A stretch of DNA of 64,000 nucleotides from an uncultured Clostridia bacterium (GTDB lineage Bacteria > Bacillota > Clostridia > Christensenellales > Borkfalkiaceae). The position numbers were made by a program, and so were the translations under genes. The stretch lies in the NCBI GenBank assembly GCA_934271255.1, contig CAKQQS010000001.1:353392-417391 (forward strand). The letters run 5' to 3'. The notes under the pieces are model-generated. The model worked only from the letters and a program-made list of their open reading frames with translations, was not told the DNA's origin and ran no database searches. Shown one piece after another: positions 15,668 through 22,948 of this stretch; within the stretch, counting starts at the first letter, position 1; every line of letters starts with the position of its first letter.

Positions 15668-16867
15668 TCAACCCGCTATTTCTTCGGGCAACACGACGAC
15701 CGTCTTGCCGTAATCTTTGCAAACAAGTTCGAGAATGACGGTTTCGTTAAGTTTACAGCTCTCGCCTTTTTCCGAAACGTCGACGCTAAGGTCGAGTTTT
15801 TCCCTGACTCCCGACAAAACGCCGTCCGAAACGTAGAATCTGCAATATCCGTCTATCTTGATTACGTCTAAAAAACTCGCCATATCGCCGATTGCTTTAC
15901 CTAACGTTTCCACAACGAAGTTAAGAATTTCTTCCATATTCAATTCAAAACCGTAATCGGTCTTTTTGTAATACGTAAACGTGGTTTCTTCCTGCGAGCC
16001 GAACGGAACGAGTTGGTCGGGCGTAACGTTTATCGCCGCAAGACTGCTTTGCGCCCACACTTTGGCTTCGTCGTCGTAAACGTAAACGTCTCCGTTTTTC
16101 ATAATATACGCTTTGCAACTCATACCAAGCGACGAGTCGTCGTCAAGCATGTCTTTATACGCGCCGCTCGCCGCGGTGCTTGCGCTCAATTCGAGATACA
16201 TTCCGTTTTCGGCTATCTTGACTTTCATATCGGATACGATCTTCATCGAGCCTTCGGCTTTCACACCCTGCCCGACTATGTTCGTTTTAATATTCATCGC
16301 CATCATCATTTCGTAAGTGCAGTTGGAATATTTGCTCTCGTCGAAAACGGACTCGAAATAACTCTTTGTAACCGCTTCGCCTTTTTCTATTTTCGGCGTA
16401 ATATATCTGAATCCGTCGGCGTATTTAATTACGTAAACGGTTTGCGCGCTTTCTTTATTTTTGGCTACCGCAACCGCCGTAGCGTATTGCTTTTCCATAT
16501 CTCTGCCGTCGACGTACGTTACCGTGACTTTCTTTATGCTTTCATACTCGCCGAGGTCGTTTGCGGGAATACCGAGTTTTTGGATTTCCGCCTCCGTAGC
16601 GTCTACGGGCGCGCCCGCTTTAATATCCGCCGCGCCGTTCTTACCGACGATTTCCACAAGAACGTACCTCTCCGCGCACTCTTCCGCGCTGGGATATACG
16701 TCTTCTGCGACACCCGCCCGATAAGTATCCGACGTACCGCCGATTTCTTTTACGAACGCTTTGTCGCTGTACTTAAAATTGACCGCGCTCTTTTTGCCGC
16801 ATCCGAATGAAAACAACATCGAAAGGGACAAAACGAGTACGATACATACCGATAAAACTTTTCTCAT
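15668..16867 (-). CDS. Unknown lipoprotein, beta-rich
   Basis: 399 aa from the ATG at 16867, preceded by GGAAGGAG; a longer upstream frame lacks such a site. The signal peptide MRKVLSVCIVLVLSLSMLFS ends in FGC, an atypical lipobox, so the mature protein is probably attached at Cys23 or close to it. The mature part alternates short strands: residues about 180-290 read like a LolA/LppX-type curved sheet (GSMKIVSDMKVKIAENGMYL...). I do not recognise a family. It has its own promoter and terminator, and diverges from another lipoprotein at 16980. Confidence 0.75.
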   Translation of the reverse strand: MRKVLSVCIVLVLSLSMLFSFGCGKKSAVNFKYSDKAFVKEIGGTSDTYRAGVAEDVYPSAEECAERYVLVEIVGKNGAADIKAGAPVDATEAEIQKLGIPANDLGEYESIKKVTVTYVDGRDMEKQYATAVAVAKNKESAQTVYVIKYADGFRYITPKIEKGEAVTKSYFESVFDESKYSNCTYEMMMAMNIKTNIVGQGVKAEGSMKIVSDMKVKIAENGMYLELSASTAASGAYKDMLDDDSSLGMSCKAYIMKNGDVYVYDDEAKVWAQSSLAAINVTPDQLVPFGSQEETTFTYYKKTDYGFELNMEEILNFVVETLGKAIGDMASFLDVIKIDGYCRFYVSDGVLSGVREKLDLSVDVSEKGESCKLNETVILELVCKDYGKTVVVLPEEIAG

Positions 16868-16895
16868 ATATTTTCTCCTTCCTTTTAATGTTTTT

Positions 16896-16924
16896 ATTTT
16901 ATCACACCGCCGCCCGACTGTCAA
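16896..16924 (-). promoter_or_regulatory. Promoter of the 15.7-kb lipoprotein gene
   Basis: Minus strand -35 TTGACA (16919-16924), 17-bp GC-rich spacer, -10 TAAAAT (16896-16901), about 25 nt upstream of the ATG. Confidence 0.85.
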
Positions 16925-16979
16925 TAATTCACGATAATTTTTTTGTCATATTCGGACAAAAAGTCGCATACGCTCTACT

Positions 16980-17666
16980 ATGAGATTCATCGTAAAAAAA
17001 TTATTTCTTCCGGTAGTTGTTTTATCCCTTTTTCTTTTGCCGTTCGCGTCGTCCTGCTCAGACAAGCCCGACCCCGCGGATATTTTAACCGAAGTCAAGT
17101 TTAACGTGTACGAAGGCGTCGGCGAAAAAGTCGCCCTTTTGTCAGACCTGTCGTTCGGCGAGTTCCCGAAAAACAACGATATGAAAAAAGGAATTATTAC
17201 GTATATCGCTACGTTCAGGCTTTTGCCGAAAGACAACCTTCTCGACAAAAATTACTCGATTTCGTTTGAACTCGGCGGACTGACGTACGGCGACGATTTT
17301 GAAATCGACGAAATATCGGGGTACCTCGTCTGCGCGATTCCGTTCGACAAAAAGACGGAATACGACTCTTTGACGGTAACTATAAAAACGACGGACTGCG
17401 CGGAACGAATCACGCTTAAATCCTTGCTCCCCGAAAATACCGTGTCTTATAAAACCGCCCTTGCGAAAGCGACGGTCGTGCTGAAAGACTTGTTCGACCA
17501 AAACACCGTCGACGGCAAAATAACGGGCGAACTCCGTATGCGAGTCATCGTCAAAAAAGGCAAAGCGTTCTGGTACGTCGGCTACCATTATTCGGAAACG
17601 GATTGCGTAGCCCTTCTTCTCGACGGCGAAACGGGCGAACTTCTGGCAAGACGAAACAAACGTTGA
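16980..17666 (+). CDS. Unknown lipoprotein with PepSY-like C-terminus
   Basis: 228 aa. The signal peptide MRFIVKKLFLPVVVLSLFLL ends in FASSC, a good lipobox with Cys26 as the lipid site. The C-terminal part (about 155-225) has the layout of a PepSY-type domain: a helix with TALAKATVVLKDLF, strands, then WYVGYHYSETDCVALLLDGETGELLA. That assignment is a weak resemblance. There is no ribosome-binding site before the ATG and only a poor promoter match (TTGTCA at 16943), so expression signals are unclear. It diverges from the lipoprotein at 15668. Confidence 0.75.
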   Translation: MRFIVKKLFLPVVVLSLFLLPFASSCSDKPDPADILTEVKFNVYEGVGEKVALLSDLSFGEFPKNNDMKKGIITYIATFRLLPKDNLLDKNYSISFELGGLTYGDDFEIDEISGYLVCAIPFDKKTEYDSLTVTIKTTDCAERITLKSLLPENTVSYKTALAKATVVLKDLFDQNTVDGKITGELRMRVIVKKGKAFWYVGYHYSETDCVALLLDGETGELLARRNKR

Positions 17667-17700
17667 CTTTTTCTTTCGTCTTCGGTTTTATCGAGGCAAT

Positions 17701-18000
17701 TCCGCCCCTTTTCAACCCAAAGCAACCGTTACCGACCTTTTGTAACCAAACTCGGGCAATGACAACCCTTTTTAACCCAAAGTAACCGTTATCGACCGTT
17801 TGTAACCAAACTCGGGCAATGACAACCCTTTTTAACCCAAAGCAACCATTGTCAACCTTTTGCAACCAAACTCGGGCAATGACAACCATTTTTAACCCAA
17901 AGCAACCGTTATCGACCGTTTGTAACCAAACTCGGGCAATGACAACCATTTTTAACCCAAAGTAACCATTGTCAACCTTTTGCAACCAAACTCGGGCAAA
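17701..18000. repeat. Five direct repeats of exactly 60 bp with a 10-bp sub-period
   Basis: Five head-to-tail copies, each 60 bp, fill 17701-18000 with no spacers. Copies 2 and 4 share one variant (GTTATCGACCGTTTGTAACC) and copies 3 and 5 another (ATTGTCAACCTTTTGCAACC), so a 120-bp pattern is superimposed. Read on the minus strand each unit is six decamers, of which four to five begin GGTT, for example GGTTGCAAAA and GGTTGACAAT. The array lies between the 3' ends of two convergent genes. Function unknown; slippage-generated satellite or a phased protein-binding array are both possible. Confidence 0.95.
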
Positions 18001-18067
18001 GTCGACCGCGCGTCGATTTTACCGAAAATCAAACAAATGTTGACGGCGAATAAAAATATTTTTCATA

Positions 18068-18103
18068 ATAAAAAAACAACGGCGTTGCGATTTTGCAACG
18101 CCG
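18068..18103 (-). terminator. Terminator of glnS
   Basis: CGGCGTTGC (18080-18088) pairs with GCAACGCCG (18095-18103); the minus transcript continues TTGTTTTTTT. A strong intrinsic terminator directly after the glnS stop. Confidence 0.92.
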
Positions 18104-18109
18104 AAGTCG

Positions 18110-19738
18110 TTATTTGTTAAAGTTGTCTTTAAGGGATACTATCTGCGACAAAACGAGTTTGCCGTTGTCTTCCGTTTTCTTGTAGTAGCCCGTGCGCATA
18201 AGTTGGAAAGTCGCTCCGAGCGATACTTCGCCGAGATATTTTTCCGCTTTGCCGTTATATATATGTTTGCTGTTATAGTTAAGCCTTTCGTTAAAATCCT
18301 GACCGCTGTACTCTTCGTCTTTGAGCAAGTATTCGTAGTCGCGTATTTCCGCGTCCAAACAGTCGTTTGCGTTTACCCATTGAATAGTGCCTTTGCATTT
18401 GATACCGCTGGTATCGTTTCCGCTGCGGGTTTCGGGAATGTACTCGACGTGGACTTCTTTCACCTTGTCCCCTTCCGTTACGACGCTCTTGTATTTGACG
18501 ATATACGCGCCTTTAAGACGTACCATTCCGTCCGGTTTAAGTCTGAAATATTTCGGGGGCGGGTTGAGAGAAAAGTCGCTTTCGTCGATATATACGACGT
18601 TAGAAAAACTTACCTTTCTCGTACCGCTGTTTTCATCGTTGGGGTTGACGTCGAAATCCACTTCTTCGCTGCCTTCGTAGTTGTCGATGACGAGTTTGAG
18701 CGGGTTTTTAACCGCCATAGCCCTTTCGGCGTGGACGTTTAAATATTCTCTTATGCACGCTTCGAGATAACTTGCTTCGACTTCGCTGTTCGATTTGCAA
18801 ACGCCTATTCTCGAACAAAAATCTTTTAACGCTTCGGCGGGTACGCCCCTGTTTCTGAGCCCAGACAAAGTGGGCATTCTGGGATCGTCCCAACCGTCGA
18901 CCGCGCCTTCTTCGACGAGTTTTTTCAAGTAGCGTTTGCTCATAATCGTGTTCGTTATGTTAAGACGCGAAAACTCTATCTGACGGGGTTTGGGGTTAAA
19001 TCCGAGCGTTATGCCTACCCAGTCGTAAAGGGGACGGTGGTCTTCGAATTCGAGCGTGCATATAGAATGAGATACTCTTTGCATATAGTCGCAGACGGGG
19101 TGCGCGTAATCGTACATGGGATATATGCACCATTTGTCCCCCGTTCTGTGGTGGGTGGCTCTCAGTATTCTGTAAATAACGGGGTCGCGCATGTTGATGT
19201 TGGGGCTTGCCATATCGATTTTAGCCCTTAAACATTTTTCGCCGTCGGCGTATTTGCCATCTTTCATTTCGTAAAAGAGTTGCAGGTTTTCTTCGACGCT
19301 TCTGTTTCTGTAAGGACTTTCTTTACCCGCTTCGGTAAGCGTGCCTCTGTTAGCGGATATTTCTTCCGCAGACATATCGCACACGAACGCTTTGCCCATT
19401 TTTATCAAAGTTACCGCGTAGTCGAAAATAACGTCGAAAAAGTCGGACGCGAAACAAACTCTGTCCCATTCAAAACCGAGCCATTCGATATCTTTTTTAA
19501 TCGCTTCTACGTATTCCGTCTTTTCTTTGGACGGGTTTGTGTCGTCGAAAAACAAGTTGCATTTACCGTGATATTTTTCCTTGATACCGAAGTTTATGCA
19601 CATGCTTTTCGCGTGCCCTATATGAAGATACCCGTTAGGTTCGGGCGGGAAACGGGTTTGCACCGCGTTTGGGTTTGTTTTACCCTTTTCAATATCTTCG
19701 TTAATCGCTTGTTCAATGAAATTACACGCTTCTATCAT
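18110..19738 (-). CDS. glnS: Glutaminyl-tRNA synthetase
   Basis: Class I synthetase that charges tRNA-Gln, 542 aa. The HIGH motif is in PPEPNGYLHIGHAKS (about residue 31), followed by the family-specific FDDTNPSKEKTEYVEAI; the KMSKS counterpart is TIMSKRYL near 268. The C-terminal anticodon-binding beta-barrels are complete (RSGNDTSGIKCKGTIQWV). GlnRS rather than tRNA-dependent amidation alone is found in part of the Clostridia. It has its own promoter and terminator. The ribosome-binding site is GGGGTG before the ATG. Confidence 0.98.
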   Translation of the reverse strand: MIEACNFIEQAINEDIEKGKTNPNAVQTRFPPEPNGYLHIGHAKSMCINFGIKEKYHGKCNLFFDDTNPSKEKTEYVEAIKKDIEWLGFEWDRVCFASDFFDVIFDYAVTLIKMGKAFVCDMSAEEISANRGTLTEAGKESPYRNRSVEENLQLFYEMKDGKYADGEKCLRAKIDMASPNINMRDPVIYRILRATHHRTGDKWCIYPMYDYAHPVCDYMQRVSHSICTLEFEDHRPLYDWVGITLGFNPKPRQIEFSRLNITNTIMSKRYLKKLVEEGAVDGWDDPRMPTLSGLRNRGVPAEALKDFCSRIGVCKSNSEVEASYLEACIREYLNVHAERAMAVKNPLKLVIDNYEGSEEVDFDVNPNDENSGTRKVSFSNVVYIDESDFSLNPPPKYFRLKPDGMVRLKGAYIVKYKSVVTEGDKVKEVHVEYIPETRSGNDTSGIKCKGTIQWVNANDCLDAEIRDYEYLLKDEEYSGQDFNERLNYNSKHIYNGKAEKYLGEVSLGATFQLMRTGYYKKTEDNGKLVLSQIVSLKDNFNK

Positions 19739-19768
19739 AAAAGCACCCCGTTCGTTTTTATTTGTTAA

Positions 19769-19797
19769 TTATACCACAAAGCGGTTAAAATAACAAG
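19769..19797 (-). promoter_or_regulatory. Promoter of glnS
   Basis: Minus strand -35 TTGTTA (19792-19797), 17-bp spacer, -10 TATAAT (19769-19774), giving a leader of about 24 nt. Confidence 0.8.
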
Positions 19798-19844
19798 AAA
19801 AGTATTTACTATTTGCAAAAAAACTTTAAACTCCTTTAAAGTCC

Positions 19845-19873
19845 TTGACTTAAACAAAATATTATTCTAAAAT
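19845..19873 (+). promoter_or_regulatory. Promoter of glyS
   Basis: Plus strand -35 TTGACT (19845-19850), 17-bp spacer, -10 TAAAAT (19868-19873). The leader of about 25 nt contains a ribosome-binding site (AAGAAGGTAGGA). The leader is too short to hold a T-box. Confidence 0.8.
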
Positions 19874-19906
19874 ATATTTTATAAAACGGATAAAGAAGGT
19901 AGGAAT

Positions 19907-21292
19907 ATGGAAGAAAAAAAATCCGTAGTAACTATGGATAAACTCGTAAACCACTGCAAAACAAGGGGCATCATTTTCCCCGGCAGCGATATTTACGGCG
20001 GCATGGGCAATACTTGGGACTACGGCCCCGTAGGCGTAGAAATCAAAAACAACATCAAAAAAAGTTGGTGGAAAAGATTCGTACAGGAATCGACCAACTC
20101 TTACGGCGTAGACGCCGCTATTCTGATGAACCCGAGAGTTTGGGAAGCAAGCGGACACACGACTTCTTTCTCGGACCCCAAAATGGATTGCAGAGAATGT
20201 AAAACGCGTTGGCGCGCCGACCAACTCATCGAAGAACACAGCAAGGGAAAAGTCAATCCCGACGCTATGACCAACGAAGAAATGGAAAATTATATAAAAG
20301 AACATAAAGTGGCGTGTCCTCGTTGCGGCAAGTCGAACTTTACGCCGATAAGAACGTTTAACCTTATGTTCAAAACGAGCCGCGGCGTTACCGAGTCCGA
20401 CGGCGACGTAATCTATCTTCGTCCCGAAACGGCGCAAGGCGAATTCGTCAACTTCACCAACGTTCAACGCTCGACGAGAGCGAAGATTCCCTTCGGCATA
20501 GCGCAGATAGGAAAGGCTTTCAGAAACGAAATCACGCCGGGCAACTTTATTTTCAGAACGATTGAGTTCGAGCAAATGGAACACCAGTTTTTCTGTAAAG
20601 AAGGCACGGATTTGGAGTTCTACGACGAATACAAGAAAAAGGCGTGGGACTATCTCGTCGATTTGGGATTCAACCCCGACCATTTAAGATACAAAGACCA
20701 CGACAAACTCGCGCACTACGCTAAATGCGCTTGCGATATTCAGTACTTGTTTCCCATGGGTTGGAGCGAACTCAACGGTATTCATAACCGCACGAACTAC
20801 GACCTTTCCAGACACCAGCAATATTCGGGCAAGAATATGCTTTATCTCGATCCCGTTACCAACGAACAGTACGTTCCTTACGACATAGAATACTCTATCG
20901 GTTGCGACAGACTTATGCTTGCCGTTCTTTCCGAAGCGTACGACGAAGAAGCGTTGCCGAACGGCGAAACGAGAATCGTTATGCACTTCCACCCCGCGCT
21001 TGCGGCGTATAAAGTCGCCGTACTTCCCCTTCAAAAGAGTTTGAGCGACAAGGCGAAAGAGGTTTACGCAAAACTTTGCAAATCCTTTATGTGTTCGTAC
21101 GACGAAGCGGGTTCTATCGGCAAACGTTACCGCCGTCAGGACGAAATAGGTACGCCTTATTGCGTAACCATCGATTTCGACACGTTGAACGACGATACCG
21201 TTACTATCCGTAACAGAGATACCATGGAACAGGAAAGAATTAAAATCGACGAACTCGAATCGTACGTCGAAAAAGCGATTAAGTTCAATTAA
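19907..21292 (+). CDS. glyS: Glycyl-tRNA synthetase, single-chain alpha2 type
   Basis: Class II synthetase, 461 aa, of the single-chain type also found in Gram-positives and eukaryotes rather than the alpha2beta2 GlyQ/GlyS type. It contains CKTRGIIFPGSDIYGG, class II motif 2 (RPETAQGEFVNFTNVQ then IAQIGKAFRNEITP) and motif 3 near IGCDRLMLAVL. A CxxC pair (CRECK and CPRCGK) in the insertion may bind zinc. The C-terminal anticodon domain is complete. One of the few plus-strand genes in this half of the window. Confidence 0.98.
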   Translation: MEEKKSVVTMDKLVNHCKTRGIIFPGSDIYGGMGNTWDYGPVGVEIKNNIKKSWWKRFVQESTNSYGVDAAILMNPRVWEASGHTTSFSDPKMDCRECKTRWRADQLIEEHSKGKVNPDAMTNEEMENYIKEHKVACPRCGKSNFTPIRTFNLMFKTSRGVTESDGDVIYLRPETAQGEFVNFTNVQRSTRAKIPFGIAQIGKAFRNEITPGNFIFRTIEFEQMEHQFFCKEGTDLEFYDEYKKKAWDYLVDLGFNPDHLRYKDHDKLAHYAKCACDIQYLFPMGWSELNGIHNRTNYDLSRHQQYSGKNMLYLDPVTNEQYVPYDIEYSIGCDRLMLAVLSEAYDEEALPNGETRIVMHFHPALAAYKVAVLPLQKSLSDKAKEVYAKLCKSFMCSYDEAGSIGKRYRRQDEIGTPYCVTIDFDTLNDDTVTIRNRDTMEQERIKIDELESYVEKAIKFN

Positions 21293-21305
21293 AAAAATAA
21301 TATTT

Positions 21306-21333
21306 ACGCCCGACTGCAACGGCAGTCGGGCGT
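21306..21333. terminator. Bidirectional terminator between glyS and the MATE gene
   Basis: ACGCCCGACTGC (21306-21317) and GCAGTCGGGCGT (21322-21333) form a 12-bp stem with an AACG loop; T-rich sequence follows on both strands. It separates convergent glyS and the MATE gene. Confidence 0.92.
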
Positions 21334-21338
21334 TCTTT

Positions 21339-22748
21339 TTATACTTTCGCGGCGGTGTATTTTTTCATCGCGCGTTTATATTTTTTTGTTTTTTCCTGAT
21401 CGAAGCCGTGTTCCCAGTCCGCGTATTTGTAATAAAAAATATAAATAACCGAACTTATAAACCACGTTATCGGGTACGCCATAAACACGAGATATATGTC
21501 GTGTTTTATGCTTAACGCCACCGTTATGTACGCGACTCTTAAAACGCACCATACGCCGAGCATAATCGTCATGGGGACTACCGCTTTTCCCGCCCCGCGC
21601 AAAACCGCCGATATGCAATGGGACAACGCCAGCATAAAATAGAAAAAGGAAATCGTACGCGTTTCTTTGACTGCAAGATCGATAACCCGTTGTCTGTCGG
21701 GCGAATTTTTGCCCGTGAACAGTCCCGCAAGATACGGTATGGTAAAATAAAGCACGAGTCCTATCGTTTCAGCCATTACGATCGTACATATCAACCCGAA
21801 CTTCGCGCCTCGTCGCGCCCGTTCGTATTCTCTCGCGCCCAGATTCTGCCCGACGAAGGTCGTCAACGCGATAACGAAAGAGTTTATCGGCAAAAATATA
21901 AACCCTTCGAGTTTAGAATACGTTCCGCACCCCGCCATAGCAATCGAGCCGAACGTGTTTATGTTGCTTTGAACGATTACGTTCGCAAACCCGATAACGG
22001 AGTTGGTAACGCCGGACGGCACGCCGTATTTGACTATTTCGTTTAAAATGTCTTTGTCGATTTTAATTTTCTTTATCTTAACGCGGTACGGCGTTTTGAT
22101 TATCAAAAGATACACAAAACAACATATCGCGCTTACGAACTGCGAAATCGCCGTAGCGAACCCCGCCGCCCACACGCCCCACTTGAACACCGCGATAAAC
22201 AATAAATCGAGCGCCACGTTGAGCGCGGAAGCGATAAGAAGATACAACAGCGACCGTTTGCTGTTCCCGAGCGCGTTTAAAATGCCGTTGAACACGTTGT
22301 ACATAACCAACGCAAGCCCGCCCGCAAAATAGTATTTGAAATACGCTACGGATTTTGGGAAAACCTGCGGTTCGATGTTCATAAGCGACAGTATCGCGGG
22401 GGACAGTCCCACCCCTATTATCGTTAAAACGACGCCCGCTATCAACCCGAACGCTATGTTCGTATGTACGGCAAGGCTTAATTTGTCGTAGTTCTTTTCG
22501 CCGAAATATTTGGCTATAACGACGCCCGCGCCCGACGCCGTGCCTATGAAAAAACTCGTGAACAAAAATATAAGATTGCCCGACGACGATACCGCCGCAA
22601 GCGAGTCCGTGCCGAGAAAATTGCCGACGATAAGGGAGTCGCACGTGTTGTATAATTGCTGAAAAAGGTTGCTTAAAAACAACGGAAAGGCAAAAGCAAT
22701 AAGATTCTTGGTAATAGAACCTTTTGTCATATCCTTCGCGCCTTGCAT
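21339..22748 (-). CDS. MATE-family multidrug/sodium antiporter
   Basis: 469 aa, twelve predicted membrane helices in two bundles of six. It begins MQGAKDMTKGSITKNLIAFA and has the typical FPLFLSNLFQQLYNTCDSLIVGNFLG start of TM1 and repeat motif VRGAGKAVVPMTIMLGVWC in the second half (family MatE, DinF/NorM-like). Substrates of such exporters cannot be told from sequence. GGAG precedes the ATG. A second, only distantly similar MATE gene lies at 40954-42468. Confidence 0.93.
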   Translation of the reverse strand: MQGAKDMTKGSITKNLIAFAFPLFLSNLFQQLYNTCDSLIVGNFLGTDSLAAVSSSGNLIFLFTSFFIGTASGAGVVIAKYFGEKNYDKLSLAVHTNIAFGLIAGVVLTIIGVGLSPAILSLMNIEPQVFPKSVAYFKYYFAGGLALVMYNVFNGILNALGNSKRSLLYLLIASALNVALDLLFIAVFKWGVWAAGFATAISQFVSAICCFVYLLIIKTPYRVKIKKIKIDKDILNEIVKYGVPSGVTNSVIGFANVIVQSNINTFGSIAMAGCGTYSKLEGFIFLPINSFVIALTTFVGQNLGAREYERARRGAKFGLICTIVMAETIGLVLYFTIPYLAGLFTGKNSPDRQRVIDLAVKETRTISFFYFMLALSHCISAVLRGAGKAVVPMTIMLGVWCVLRVAYITVALSIKHDIYLVFMAYPITWFISSVIYIFYYKYADWEHGFDQEKTKKYKRAMKKYTAAKV

Positions 22749-22780
22749 TTTACTTTCTCCTTTTTGAAATCATTTTTATA

Positions 22781-22804
22781 CCCTGCCTTTCGCGAAAGGC
22801 AGGG
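22781..22804. promoter_or_regulatory. Perfect 24-bp palindrome upstream of the MATE gene
   Basis: CCCTGCCTTTCG and its reverse complement meet without a loop base. The minus transcript lacks a U-run after it, so it is either an RNA hairpin in the MATE leader or an operator site about 35 bp upstream of the start codon. Confidence 0.55.
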
Positions 22805-22837
22805 CTTTTCGTTATTATTCGTTGCGTTTCCCGTCCG

Positions 22838-22866
22838 AAAAAAACAGGCTTTTTCTTTCGTAAGCC
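22838..22866 (-). terminator. Probable terminator of the ABC transporter gene
   Basis: On the minus transcript GGCTT (22862-22866) pairs with AAGCC (22847-22851) and is followed by TGTTTTTTT. The same GGGCTT can instead pair with AAGCCCG just upstream, so two exclusive hairpins are possible. Confidence 0.5.
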
Positions 22867-22948
22867 CGTTTTACGCGGGCTTTCGTTTTGTATGTTTTTA
22901 CTTTACGAATCGCTTTATACGATTGCGTTATATCGCCGACTCAATCGT

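Noticed and set aside
17551..17985. A 144-codon minus-strand frame covering the 60-bp repeats with a 20-residue repeat
   Set aside because: It begins with TTG without a ribosome-binding site, runs into the opposite strand of the lipoprotein gene, and is open because the repeat unit is a multiple of three.
17701..18000. CRISPR array
   Set aside because: The repeats are directly adjacent without spacers, are not identical in the CRISPR manner, and no cas genes are near.
19740..19906. T-box leaders for glnS, glyS or argS
   Set aside because: The leaders are under about 35 nt and have no AGGGUGGNACCGCG-type motif.
22781..22804. 24-bp palindrome as terminator of the ABC transporter gene
   Set aside because: The minus transcript has no U-run after it; a better candidate is the hairpin at 22838-22866.
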